A stretch of 64,000 bases of DNA, from positions 31,703 through 95,702 of the forward strand of contig CAMPJJ010000006.1 of assembly GCA_946886855.1 (NCBI GenBank). Direction: 5' to 3'. This document shows, piece after piece, positions 19,744-28,292 of the stretch. The stretch comes from an uncultured Roseateles sp. GTDB lineage: Bacteria > Pseudomonadota > Gammaproteobacteria > Burkholderiales > Burkholderiaceae. Position 1 is the first letter of the stretch. Every line of letters starts with the position of its first letter. The notes beneath the pieces are model-generated. The model saw only the letters and a program-made list of their open reading frames with translations, did no database searches and had not been told where the DNA came from. Both the position numbers and the translations under genes were made by a program.

Positions 19744-21528
19744 ATGCATCGACACCAGAACCCGACCTCCCTGCCGTCCCGTTCTTCCCGCGCCGCGACC
19801 GGCGCGGAGGCCGCCTCCACAGTTCCCCCCGCCGGCGCCGCCGGCTCCTCCAAGAAGCGCCCCGCGCTGACCTTGATCGCCGCGCTGCTGCCGCTGGTGC
19901 TGGCCGCCTGCGCGACGAACGCGCCGCGGGCCGACAACCAGGAAGCGCAGGCGGTCGCGCAGCAGACGGTGCAGGCGGTCGAGGCCGCGGCCTCCGCCGT
20001 GCCCTCCCCGGCCACGCCGGTGGCGCGCGTCGCCACGGCGCCGGAAGAGAAGCTGGACGTGCTGCTCGAGGACAACCTGAACCCCGGCGAGAAGGTCGAC
20101 CTCGACGCACCGAAGACGCACGTCGACCTGTGGGCGCGGATGCGCGCCGGCATGGCGATGCCCGAGCTCGACAACGACCTGGTCCGCAAGGCCGAGGACT
20201 GGTACAGCAGCCGGCCCGACTACGTCGCGCGCATGACCGGCCGCGGCAGCCTGTACCTGTACCACGTGGTCGAGGAAGTCCAGAAGCGCGGCATGCCGAT
20301 GGAACTGGCGCTGCTGCCCTTCGTCGAGAGCGCGTTCCGCAACGACGCGCAGTCCAGCGCGAAGGCCGTCGGGATGTGGCAGTTCATGCCCGCCACCGGC
20401 CGCGACTTCGACCTGAAGCAGAACATCTTCCGCGACGATCGTCGCGACGTGCTGGCCTCGACCAAGGCGGCGCTGGACTACCTGCAGCGCCTGAACAAGC
20501 TGTTCGACGGCGACTGGCAGCTGGCGCTGGCCGCCTACAACTGGGGCCAGGGCAACGTCAGCAAGGCGGTGGCGCGCAACCAGAAGGCCGGCCTGCCGAT
20601 CGACTACGACAGCCTGCGCATGCCCGACGAGACGCGCTACTACCTGCCCAAGCTGCAGGCGGTGAAGAACATCGTGATGCGCCCCGAAGCCTACGGACTG
20701 GAGCTGCCGGCGGTGGCGAACCACCCGTACTTCCTGTCGGTCAACATCGACCGCGACATGGACGTGACGCGCGCCGCGCAACTGGCCGAACTGGACGAGG
20801 AGACCTTCCGCCAGTTCAACCCGTCGATGAACAAGCCGGTGATCCTGGCGGCCAGCAGCGGGCAACTGCTGCTGCCCTACGACAACGCCAGCACCTTCGT
20901 CGCCAACCTGGAGAAGCACCGCGGCCCGCTGGCGTCGTGGACGGCGTGGGTCGTGCCGAAAACGATGAAGCCGGCGGACGCGGCCAAACAGGTCGGCATG
21001 AGCGAGACCGGCCTGCGCGAGATCAACCGCATCCCGGCGCGCATGCTGGTGACCAAGGGCTCGACGCTGCTGGTGCCGCGCACCGCGGAGCGCGATCGCG
21101 ACGTGTCCGAGCATCTGGCGGACAACGCCAGCATCGGCTTCGCGCCCGACGTGCCGCCGATGCGCCGCGTCACGCTGAAGGCCAACAAGGGCGACACGGT
21201 GGCCAGCGTCGCGCGTCGGTATCGACTGGGCACGACGCAGCTGGCGCAGTGGAACCGGGTCAGCACCAAGGCCAGCTTCAAGCCGGGTCAGCAGGTCGTC
21301 GCGTATGTGCGCGAGGGTCAGCAGCTCGCGGCGGTGGAATCGCCCGCCGCATCGTCGAAGGCCTCCGCGAAGACCACGAAGACCACGAAGACGGGCAAGG
21401 TCACGAAGGTGGCTTCCAGCGCAGCGAACAAGCCGGCCAAGAGCGGCGCGAAGACGCGCAGCGCCAAGGTCGCCGGCAGCAGCGGCAAGGGGGCCCGCAC
21501 CGTGGCCACCAAGACCGCCCTGCGCTGA
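19744..21528 (+). CDS. mltD: Membrane-bound lytic murein transglycosylase D-type lipoprotein
   Basis: 594 residues. The signal peptide ends at lipobox LAAC (Cys about 57). The transglycosylase domain has its catalytic Glu in LLPFVESAF, then GMWQFMPATGRDFDL and LALAAYNWGQGNV. Two or more LysM-like regions follow (about 415-465 and 480-530), which bind peptidoglycan. The last 70 residues are a Lys/Ala/Thr-rich tail, unusual in length and possibly a cell-wall or nucleic-acid contact. Starts 7 bp after gloB, so probably the same transcript. Confidence 0.93.
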   Translation: MHRHQNPTSLPSRSSRAATGAEAASTVPPAGAAGSSKKRPALTLIAALLPLVLAACATNAPRADNQEAQAVAQQTVQAVEAAASAVPSPATPVARVATAPEEKLDVLLEDNLNPGEKVDLDAPKTHVDLWARMRAGMAMPELDNDLVRKAEDWYSSRPDYVARMTGRGSLYLYHVVEEVQKRGMPMELALLPFVESAFRNDAQSSAKAVGMWQFMPATGRDFDLKQNIFRDDRRDVLASTKAALDYLQRLNKLFDGDWQLALAAYNWGQGNVSKAVARNQKAGLPIDYDSLRMPDETRYYLPKLQAVKNIVMRPEAYGLELPAVANHPYFLSVNIDRDMDVTRAAQLAELDEETFRQFNPSMNKPVILAASSGQLLLPYDNASTFVANLEKHRGPLASWTAWVVPKTMKPADAAKQVGMSETGLREINRIPARMLVTKGSTLLVPRTAERDRDVSEHLADNASIGFAPDVPPMRRVTLKANKGDTVASVARRYRLGTTQLAQWNRVSTKASFKPGQQVVAYVREGQQLAAVESPAASSKASAKTTKTTKTGKVTKVASSAANKPAKSGAKTRSAKVAGSSGKGARTVATKTALR

Positions 21529-21534
21529 CGCCGC

Positions 21535-21921
21535 TCAGAAGAAGAGCGCCACCGAGAGCGCGACGCCGACCGCCCACGCGAGGCTGCGCAGGCTGGCCTG
21601 ATCGGCGAGGTAGAGCGCCACGAACACCACACGCGTGACGATGAAGGCGATCGCCAGCAGGTCGATGCGCGACTGCGCATGCTGCATCTGCTGCGCCGCC
21701 AGCACGCCCGCGATGAACAGCGGCAACGCCTCGAAGCTGTTGGCCTGCGCCGCATTCGCGCGGGCCTGCCAACCGCTCTGCCGCGTCAGCCAGCCGCGCG
21801 GATCATGGTTGTCGAAGCCGCCGTCGCGGCGGCGCTTGCCGAAGCCTTTGGACTTGGCCAGCGCGGCACACAGCACCGGCATCAGGCAGGCGACGATCAG
21901 GCAGTAGTTGGCGATGGTCAT
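21535..21921 (-). CDS. MAPEG family membrane protein
   Basis: 128 residues with four hydrophobic helices; N-terminal MTIANYCLIVACLMPVLCA, then the family's RANAAQANSFEALPLFIAGVL and the last pair of helices. Related to membrane-associated eicosanoid/glutathione proteins; the reaction in bacteria is unclear. A strong GAAGGAGG ribosome-binding site precedes the ATG. It converges with mltD, 6 bp apart. Confidence 0.85.
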   Translation of the reverse strand: MTIANYCLIVACLMPVLCAALAKSKGFGKRRRDGGFDNHDPRGWLTRQSGWQARANAAQANSFEALPLFIAGVLAAQQMQHAQSRIDLLAIAFIVTRVVFVALYLADQASLRSLAWAVGVALSVALFF

Positions 21922-22035
21922 CGGACCTCCTTCACCGGGTCAGCCGGTCGATGGGGCAACAGATCAACAGATCAACGAGTCAGGGAGTCGACGGGGCAAC
22001 GGTTCAACGCGCCCGCCCGCCAGCGGCCCGGCGGA

Positions 22036-22623
22036 TCAGGTCGACCGCCGGTCCACCAGCGCGTGCGCGATGGTGCCGAGGTCCACGTATTCGAGTTCGC
22101 TGCCCACCGGCACGCCCCGCGCCAGCCGCGTGCTGCGCAGCCCGCGCGCGCGCAGCGCCTCTGCCAGCACGTGCGCGGTCGCCTCGCCTTCGGCGGTGAA
22201 GCTGGTGGCGAGGATCACCTCCTCCACCTGTCCGTCCGCCGCCCGCGCCAGCAGCTGGTCGACGCCGATCTCGCGCGTCGACACGCCGTCCAGCGGGCTG
22301 ATCCGCCCCTGCAGCACGAAGTAGTAGCCGAAGTAGGACGCCGTGCGCTCCATCGCGGCCTGGTCGGCCGGCGACTCCACGACACACAGCAGCCGCGCGT
22401 CGCGCTGCCGGTCCGAGCAGATCGGGCACAGCGGCGCCTCGCTGAAGGTGTGGCAACGCTCGCAATGGCGCACGTTGCTGGTCGCCGACTGCAGCGCGCG
22501 AGCCAGCGCGTCGGCGCCGGCGCGGTCGTGCTGCAGCAGGTGGTAGGCCATGCGCTGGGCCGACTTCTGGCCCACGCCGGGCAGTCGCCGCAAGGCCTCG
22601 ATCAGTTGCTCGAGCGCGGTCAC
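22036..22623 (-). CDS. recR: Recombination mediator RecR
   Basis: 195-residue RecFOR-pathway protein that helps load RecA at gaps. It has the helix-hairpin-helix [20 protein letters not shown], the four-Cys zinc site [16 protein letters not shown], and a Toprim domain with VVESPAD. Start is GTG at 22623. Third gene of the classical dnaX-ybaB-recR order, 22 bp after ybaB. Confidence 0.96.
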   Translation of the reverse strand: MTALEQLIEALRRLPGVGQKSAQRMAYHLLQHDRAGADALARALQSATSNVRHCERCHTFSEAPLCPICSDRQRDARLLCVVESPADQAAMERTASYFGYYFVLQGRISPLDGVSTREIGVDQLLARAADGQVEEVILATSFTAEGEATAHVLAEALRARGLRSTRLARGVPVGSELEYVDLGTIAHALVDRRST

Positions 22624-22645
22624 CGCGATCCGATCAGAGCGGCGG

Positions 22646-22972
22646 TCAGAACGGGAACTTCATGCCCGGGGGCATCGGCATGCCGGCGCTCAGCTTGGCC
22701 ATCTTCTCGGAGCTGACCTGCTCGGCGCGGCGCACGGCGTCGTTGAACGCGGCGGCGACGAGGTCCTCCAGCATGTCCTTGTCATCGGCCAGCAGGCTGG
22801 GGTCGATGGCGACGCGCTTGACGTCGTGCTTGCAGGTCATGGTGACCTTCACCAGGCCGGCACCGGACTGGCCTTCGACCTCGATGTTGCCGAGCTCGTC
22901 CTGCGCCTTCTTCAGGTTGTCCTGCATCGCCTGCGCCTGCTTCATCAGGCCTGCGAGTTGACCCTTCATCAT
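22646..22972 (-). CDS. ybaB: Nucleoid-associated protein YbaB/EbfC
   Basis: 108-residue DNA-binding dimer. The N-terminus [19 protein letters not shown] and the [17 protein letters not shown] core are typical. Good AAGGAACACG ribosome-binding site. Lies between dnaX and recR as in most proteobacteria; its C-terminus [12 protein letters not shown] is the usual end. Confidence 0.96.
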   Translation of the reverse strand: MMKGQLAGLMKQAQAMQDNLKKAQDELGNIEVEGQSGAGLVKVTMTCKHDVKRVAIDPSLLADDKDMLEDLVAAAFNDAVRRAEQVSSEKMAKLSAGMPMPPGMKFPF

Positions 22973-23120
22973 GATCGTGTTCCTTGTTCAGAGATTCGAA
23001 GGATCGGCGGAGGGCCGATCCAGAGATGACCCGGAGGTCGATGCGATGGGCACGATTGTCGCCCACGGCGCGCGCCTGCGCTGGCGCCCCATCGTGCATC
23101 CGGCGGTCGACGACCGGCTC

Positions 23121-23182
23121 GTCAGACGGACCCGTCAGACAGACCGGTCAGACAGACCCGTCAGACAGACCCGTCAGACGGG
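23121..23182. repeat. 13-bp tandem repeat containing the dnaX stop codon
   Basis: Unit GTCAGACAGACCC occurs four times from 23121 to 23172, with one- or two-base changes, followed by a partial fifth copy. The fifth copy contains the dnaX stop (TCA at 23174-23176), so the array looks like an expansion of the dnaX 3' end into the spacer before ybaB. Confidence 0.8.
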
Positions 23183-25369
23183 CTTGATCGAGCCGGGCAG
23201 GATCCGCGCCGTCTTGAACTGCGCGAGCAGCTGCTGGACTTCCGGATCGCCCAGGATGATGGACTCGGCCTGCCGCTGGCGGGACCGCGTCGCCTGCGTG
23301 TCGCGCAGCGCCGGCGAATCGGTGGCGCGGCCGGCCTCGATGTCGACCCGCACCGCTTTGCCGGCAAAGCTGGCGAGCACCGACTGGAGCTTCTCCAGCA
23401 GACCCGGCTGGCGCAGCGATTCGCGCTCGACGCGGAAGCGCCAGCGTTGCGGCTCGACGGACTCGTCGATCTCCAGGCACTCGGCCTGCAGCGCCAGCTC
23501 GCGCGCCAGCGCGTTCAGGCCGAGCCGGGGGACGATGGCGTACCAGCGCTCGCCCAGCGCCGTCGGCACCAGTTCGACCTCCTCGATGGCGGTCGAGACG
23601 TAGATGCCGCCGTCATTGCCACTGCCGCTCCGGCCGCCGGATTCGGCGGACGACGGCATCGGATCGTCCATGTCGGCCAGCGACATGCCGACGGACGCGT
23701 CCTCGTCGGACGGCGGCGGCACGTCCATCCAAGGGGGCGGGCCATCCTCGTCGTGCGGCGGGGACAGGTCTTCCGGCTCTTCGTTCTCGGACTCGGCCTT
23801 CACCTCTGCCGGCGGTGCCCCGCGCGGGCGCAGGCGTTCGCTGAAACGGGTCGCCGGCGCGCCCGCCTGGGCGGCTCGCAGAGGACCGGAGGACGCGCGG
23901 GGAGCCTGCGCCGGCGGTGCTCGCACAGGCTCAGGGGCAAGCGCTGGCTCACGGGCCACGGCAGGCTCATGGGCCACGGCAGGCTCATGGGCCACAGCAG
24001 GCTCAGAGGCAACGACGGGCGCGGGCGCTGCTTCGAGCAACGGCGCCGCTGCGGGCGCTTCCGCAGGCTCGGGTTCGGGTTCGGGTGCCGCCGCTTCGGC
24101 CACACGCGGCACGGCAGGCGCTGGGGACGGCGCGGGCGCGGGCGCGGCCGGCACCGGCGCGGCAGCTTGCGGCGCGGGCTGCGGGCGAGCCACCGGCGCG
24201 GCGCTCACGGCCGGCGCCGGCGTGGCACGTGCGGAGCCTTCGGTTGCAGACGGCTGACGCGCGCCCTGTCCGTTCGGCCGGAACGCCATCATGCGCAGCA
24301 GGACCATGGTCAGACCGGCGTACTCGTCCGGCGCCAGCGGCAGTTCCTGGCGCCCGTGCAGCGCCATGCTGTACATCAGCTGGACCTCGTCGGCCGGCAA
24401 CTGGCCGGCCAGCGGCAGCAGCTCGGCGAGGTCGGGATCGCCCGCATCGAGCGCACCCGGCGCCGCCTGCGCGACCGCCAGGTGTTGCAGCGCGACCGCC
24501 AGATCCTCGAGCGTGCCGCCTGCGGACAGGCCCATGTCGCGCAAGCGGTCCGACGCGCCGACCAGCGCGGCGCCGTCGCCCGCGATCAGCGCGTTCAGGA
24601 TGCCTAGCACATGGCCGCGATCGACGCTGCCCAGCATCTGGCGCACGCCGGCTTCCTTGAGCTCGCCGGAACCGAAGGCGATCGCCTGATCGGTCAGCGA
24701 CAGCGCGTCGCGCATCGAGCCGCGCGCGGCGCGCGCCAGCAGGCGCAGCGCGCCGGCCTCGTTCGGGACGCTCTCGTTGGCCAGCACGCGCGTCAGGTGC
24801 TCCAGCACCGTCTGCGGGGCCATCGGTCGCAGGTTGAACTGCAGGCAGCGCGACAGCACGGTCACCGGCACCTTCTGCGGATCGGTGGTCGCCAGCACGA
24901 ACTTCAGGTACTCGGGCGGCTCCTCCAGCGTCTTCAGCATCGCGTTGAAGGCGGTGTTCGAGAGCATGTGCACTTCGTCGATCATGTAGACCTTGAAGCG
25001 CCCGATGACCGGCTTGTAGACGGCCTGGTCCAGCAGCTGGGAGATCTCCTCCACGCCGCGGTTGGAGGCGGCGTCCAGCTCGACGTAGTCGACGAAGCGG
25101 CCGGCGTCGATGTCGCGACAGGCGTCGCAGACATTGCAGGGATGGGCGGTGATGCCGCCGGTACCGTCCGGGCCGACGCAGTTCAGCGACTTGGCCAGGA
25201 TCCGCGACACCGAGGTCTTGCCGACACCGCGGGTGCCGGTGAACAGGTAGGCGTGGTGCAGACGCTGTTGCGTCAGCGCGTTGGCCAGGGCCTGGACGAC
25301 GTGTTCCTGACCCATCAGCTCCTCGAACGTGCGGGAGCGGTACTTGCGTGCGAGGACCTGGTAGCTCAT
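23174..25369 (-). CDS. dnaX: DNA polymerase III subunits gamma and tau
   Basis: 731-residue clamp-loader ATPase. The N-terminus MSYQVLARKYRSRTFEEL, Walker A GTRGVGKTS, the zinc module CNVCDACRDI and sensor-region DEVHMLSNTAFNAMLKTLEEPP are diagnostic. Domain III ends near residue 375, followed by a long Ala/Pro-rich linker (about 380-600) with an 18-bp tandem repeat, then an acidic stretch and the C-terminal tau domain that contacts polymerase and helicase. No obvious frameshift signal for gamma was established. First gene of dnaX-ybaB-recR; 201-bp spacer to ybaB. Confidence 0.95.
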   Translation of the reverse strand: MSYQVLARKYRSRTFEELMGQEHVVQALANALTQQRLHHAYLFTGTRGVGKTSVSRILAKSLNCVGPDGTGGITAHPCNVCDACRDIDAGRFVDYVELDAASNRGVEEISQLLDQAVYKPVIGRFKVYMIDEVHMLSNTAFNAMLKTLEEPPEYLKFVLATTDPQKVPVTVLSRCLQFNLRPMAPQTVLEHLTRVLANESVPNEAGALRLLARAARGSMRDALSLTDQAIAFGSGELKEAGVRQMLGSVDRGHVLGILNALIAGDGAALVGASDRLRDMGLSAGGTLEDLAVALQHLAVAQAAPGALDAGDPDLAELLPLAGQLPADEVQLMYSMALHGRQELPLAPDEYAGLTMVLLRMMAFRPNGQGARQPSATEGSARATPAPAVSAAPVARPQPAPQAAAPVPAAPAPAPSPAPAVPRVAEAAAPEPEPEPAEAPAAAPLLEAAPAPVVASEPAVAHEPAVAHEPAVAREPALAPEPVRAPPAQAPRASSGPLRAAQAGAPATRFSERLRPRGAPPAEVKAESENEEPEDLSPPHDEDGPPPWMDVPPPSDEDASVGMSLADMDDPMPSSAESGGRSGSGNDGGIYVSTAIEEVELVPTALGERWYAIVPRLGLNALARELALQAECLEIDESVEPQRWRFRVERESLRQPGLLEKLQSVLASFAGKAVRVDIEAGRATDSPALRDTQATRSRQRQAESIILGDPEVQQLLAQFKTARILPGSIKPV
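23946..24017 (-). repeat. 18-bp tandem repeat in dnaX linker
   Basis: Three near-identical 18-bp units (GGCTCATGGGCCACGGCA type, 23946-23999) and a diverged fourth encode repeats of EPAVAH in the DnaX linker. In frame, so length changes would be tolerated. Confidence 0.8.
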
Positions 25370-25446
25370 GGCGAGGCATTCTACGGGGGCGGTCTCCCCC
25401 GACCGGACGGCCCGCGGGCGGGGCGCGTCCGGGTTTGTCAGGAGAG

Positions 25447-25464
25447 TCCGTCAGCACTGACGGA
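25447..25464. promoter_or_regulatory. Perfect 18-bp inverted repeat before the PurM-like gene
   Basis: TCCGTCAG-CA-CTGACGGA ends 12 bp before the ATG at 25477, where a ribosome-binding site should be; none is seen. It could be an operator or an mRNA hairpin limiting translation. Role inferred from position only. Confidence 0.4.
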
Positions 25465-25476
25465 TAATCCGCGCCC

Positions 25477-26601
25477 ATGAGCACCCCGCACGATCCCTCC
25501 TCCGGCACGCTGAGCTACGAACAGGCCGGCGTCAACTACGACCTGATCGACCCGCTGAAGATCAGCGCCCAGCGCGCCGCGGCCGCGACCGCCGGCCACC
25601 TGAGCGCCCACGGCTTCACCGAGGTGAAGGCGTCGCGCGGCGAGTCGGCGTACGTCGTCGACGTGGGTCCGTTCTACATCGCGTCCATCGTCGAGTGCCT
25701 GGGCACGAAGACGCTGGTGGCCGACGAGATGGCCACGCTGACGGGCAAGAGCTATTACGACGGCATCGCGCAGGACACGATCGCGATGGCGGTGAACGAC
25801 CTGATCACCGTCGGCGCGACGCCGCTGGTGGTGCAGGCCTACTGGGCCGCGGGCGGCTCGGACTGGTTCGGCGACGCGCAGCGCGCGCAGGCGCTGGTGG
25901 CCGGCTGGAAGAAGGCCTGCGACGTCTGCCAGGTCGCCTGGGGCGGCGGCGAGACGCCGGCGCTGGCCGGCATCGTCGAAGGCGGCCGCATCGACCTGGC
26001 GGCGTCCTGCACCGGCCTGATCAATCCGAAGGAACGCCTGTCGGTGGGCGACAAGCTGGGCGCGGGCGACGCGATCGTGCTGCTGGCCTCGTCGGGCATC
26101 CACGCCAACGGCCTGAGCCTGGCGCGCAAGCTGACGGAGCGCCTGCCCCAGGGTTACCTGACCGAGGTGCAGCCGGGCCTGAGCTACGGCGACGCGCTGC
26201 TGGCGCCGACGGCGCTGTACTCGCCGGTGACCGAGGCGCTGTACAAGGCGGGCATCACGCCGCATTACTGCGCCAACATCACGGGGCACGGCTGGCGCAA
26301 GCTGCTGCGTCATCCGGGCAAGTTCACCTACCGCATCCACACGGTGCCGCCGGTGACGCCGGTGCTGAAGTTCATCCAGGACCACGCGCAGCAGGACGAC
26401 CGCGAAGCCTATTCGACGCTGAACATGGGCGCGGGTTTCGCGATCTTCGTGAAGGCGGACCAGGCGGCGAAGGTGGTGGAGATCGCCAAGTCCTGCGGCA
26501 TCGATGCGTGGGACGCGGGGCGCGTCGAGGACGGCGAGAAGCAGTTGCTGATCGAGCCGCTGGACATCCGCTTCGGGGACGATGATCTGCAACTGCGCTG
26601 A
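25477..26601 (+). CDS. AIR synthase-related (PurM-like) protein
   Basis: 374 residues related to phosphoribosylaminoimidazole synthase. N-terminal SYEQAGVNYDLIDPLK mimics PurM (SY..AGVDI), with ATP-binding GTKTLVADEM, MAVNDLITVGATPL, ASSGIHANGLSLARKL, and a C-terminal MGAGFAIFV. Compared with PurM it is about 30 residues longer and has a changed central loop (CDVCQVAWGGGETP). It may be a true PurM variant or a related ATP-using synthetase; ordinary purM elsewhere in the genome would decide. Diverges from dnaX; followed by a strong terminator. Confidence 0.8.
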   Translation: MSTPHDPSSGTLSYEQAGVNYDLIDPLKISAQRAAAATAGHLSAHGFTEVKASRGESAYVVDVGPFYIASIVECLGTKTLVADEMATLTGKSYYDGIAQDTIAMAVNDLITVGATPLVVQAYWAAGGSDWFGDAQRAQALVAGWKKACDVCQVAWGGGETPALAGIVEGGRIDLAASCTGLINPKERLSVGDKLGAGDAIVLLASSGIHANGLSLARKLTERLPQGYLTEVQPGLSYGDALLAPTALYSPVTEALYKAGITPHYCANITGHGWRKLLRHPGKFTYRIHTVPPVTPVLKFIQDHAQQDDREAYSTLNMGAGFAIFVKADQAAKVVEIAKSCGIDAWDAGRVEDGEKQLLIEPLDIRFGDDDLQLR

Positions 26602-26624
26602 GCGGGGTCAGGTCTGAAGGGAAT

Positions 26625-26646
26625 GAAGGGCGCTGAGGCGCCCTTC
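26625..26646 (+). terminator. Intrinsic terminator after PurM-like gene
   Basis: GAAGGGCGC and GCGCCCTTC form a perfect 9-bp stem with loop TGAG, followed by TTCGTTCCTTC. Located 24 bp after the stop. Confidence 0.75.
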
Positions 26647-26661
26647 TTCGTTCCTTCGTGC

Positions 26662-27060
26662 TCAATGCGAATCGGCCAGAACGCCCAGCCCCGTTCGATA
26701 CCTGATCCGGCCCGCGATTCGATTCAAGGCGGCCCGAGTACGTCGACATGTTTTCAACGCCTCAACGCTCTGGCGCATGGAGACCTTGAGATTCGTCTTG
26801 TAGTCCGCAACGTTCCGCTGTCGCCGCAACTGTCGCAGACCATCCGCGACCTCCCCCTCTCCGCACTCGACGTAATGCTTCCAAGTATCGAAATGCGCCG
26901 TCGGACTCTCGTCGTCGATATCCGCCAGGTCTCGCGCAAACAGGAATACACCGTAGTACGCGCGGGAGATGACACTTCGCGCGCTGGCCTCGCCTTCCAG
27001 TGACGAGAGGTACTCTGCCAAGTCGATGACCTCTCCTGGATTGAAGACTTGGATCCGCAT
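26662..27060 (-). CDS. HEPN-like small protein
   Basis: 132 residues, all-helical. SVISRAYYGVFLFARDLADI and LRRQRNVADYKTNLKVS match the pattern of HEPN-domain proteins (SRAYYA...., LR..RN.ADY), which occur in toxin-antitoxin and defence systems. The RX4-6H ribonuclease motif is not seen, so it may be a non-catalytic HEPN. Base use is less G+C-rich than the flanks. It begins 3 bp after the stop of the upstream gene, so the two form one operon. Confidence 0.65.
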   Translation of the reverse strand: MRIQVFNPGEVIDLAEYLSSLEGEASARSVISRAYYGVFLFARDLADIDDESPTAHFDTWKHYVECGEGEVADGLRQLRRQRNVADYKTNLKVSMRQSVEALKTCRRTRAALNRIAGRIRYRTGLGVLADSH

Positions 27061-27063
27061 GTC

Positions 27064-27591
27064 TCAACCCCACTCCGACACATGGCGGTCCTCGAAGGAG
27101 CCTGCCCTGAAGGACACCATCACGACCTCGTACGAGGGATGCAGCAGAGGCGACGCGCGACACGTGTCGCGGAACGTGTCCATCATTTGCTCTTCATCGT
27201 CGGAGACCGCCTTGTCGAATCCCCAGACCAGGAACCAGGGGAGGCGCTCTTGGGTATCCATGTCGTGATAGATCTCCACGCTGATCTGCCGATCACCGAC
27301 GCAGTGCACCAATTCCTCGACCAGGCGATCCAGATCAGCGCGGGACACCGCCCGATATCGATTGCAGTACCAAGCGAGGATGTCCGCGTAGTCCTCGGTT
27401 CCTCGCAGCGCCTGCAAGTTGTAGGGCCACTCGTGCGGTGAGCACGGATCCATGCACGGTCGGAACTGGTAGGGCGCCTGCCCCTTGCTGTAGACCCAGA
27501 CGAACCTTTGGCTCGGCCAAGAGCACCCCGCCTTGGGCACCGCAGACCCCACAGGCGGCGTTACCTCCTCAAACTCGACTCGATTCAACAT
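27064..27591 (-). CDS. Hypothetical partner of the HEPN-like protein
   Basis: 175 residues if started at the ATG at 27591, which has AAAGG 8 bp upstream; the frame stays open to an ATG at 27672. No family recognised: no nucleotidyltransferase GSxxxGxxSDxD motif is present, so it is not a standard MNT antitoxin. The middle has many Cys and Trp (YQFRPCMDPCSPHEWPYN), then an alternating beta/alpha part with SVEIYHDMD and LPWFLVWGFDKAVSDDEEQ. Low G+C for this genome. First gene of the two-gene cassette. Confidence 0.6.
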   Translation of the reverse strand: MLNRVEFEEVTPPVGSAVPKAGCSWPSQRFVWVYSKGQAPYQFRPCMDPCSPHEWPYNLQALRGTEDYADILAWYCNRYRAVSRADLDRLVEELVHCVGDRQISVEIYHDMDTQERLPWFLVWGFDKAVSDDEEQMMDTFRDTCRASPLLHPSYEVVMVSFRAGSFEDRHVSEWG

Positions 27592-27800
27592 CGTCACTGC
27601 CTTTCGACCACCGACCCACGTCGATGCCATGCGCTCATTTTCGGAATCGAAACGCGTTGTGCCATGACTCAAAGTTGTGGGCGGCGGGGGATGTGGAGAG
27701 GGCCCTCTTCCGGGGGAAATCGGAGGACTTGCCGAGCGCCCTGCCCGGCTCGCGTTCCCCAGGTTGACATCCCCCCGCCAGGTGACGAAGCTCCCCGTTC

Positions 27801-28178
27801 ATGGATTGGTTCTACAGCCCGATGGTCAAGATGCATGCGCTGCTGGCGTGGTGCAGCATCGGACTGTTCCTGGTCCGCGGGCTGGCGCATCAGTTCGGCG
27901 CCGCGTGGGTGACGGACGAGCGGCTGCGCACGCTGGTGTTCAGCAGCCACGTGCTGATCGTCGTGTCCGGCCTCAGCCTGTGGGGGGCGCTGCACCTCGA
28001 CCCGCGCTACGAGCCCTGGATGACGGCGAAGTTCATCGCGCTGGGGATCTACTTCGCGACGGGGCACTGGGCCTTCGGGCGCGGGGAGTTCCGCCTCCTC
28101 GGCTACGTGCTCGCGTTGGTGGCGCTGGCGTATGTGATGGCGGTCTCGGTGACGCGCCAGGTCTTGCTCGGGCTCTGA
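27801..28178 (+). CDS. SirB2-family integral membrane protein
   Basis: 125 residues with four hydrophobic helices. The start MDWFYSPMVKMHALLAWCSIGLF and the Arg in LVRGLAHQ match the SirB2 family (DUF of unknown role named after Salmonella SirB). Located in the inner membrane; function unknown. A perfect 9-bp inverted repeat with 4-nt loop lies 23 bp after the stop (28201-28222) but has no T-run. Confidence 0.8.
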   Translation: MDWFYSPMVKMHALLAWCSIGLFLVRGLAHQFGAAWVTDERLRTLVFSSHVLIVVSGLSLWGALHLDPRYEPWMTAKFIALGIYFATGHWAFGRGEFRLLGYVLALVALAYVMAVSVTRQVLLGL

Positions 28179-28292
28179 GACGCGTCTCGATCGGTGGCGG
28201 GATCGACCACGGATGGTCGATCGGTCGACGGGCGATCACGCCCACGACGCGGGCTTGACGCCCCCTCGCGCCGTCGGGCGTAGGATCATCCG

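Noticed and set aside
23121..23182. Short CRISPR-like array
   Set aside because: Repeats are contiguous 13-mers without spacers; no cas genes anywhere in the window. The 8-bp array at 63141 was rejected for the same reason.
25477..26601. Straight assignment as purM
   Set aside because: Longer than PurM with a changed central region and unusual location; PurM-like is the safer call.
28201..28222. Perfect 9-bp inverted repeat after the SirB2-like gene as terminator
   Set aside because: No T-run follows on either strand; kept only as a note.
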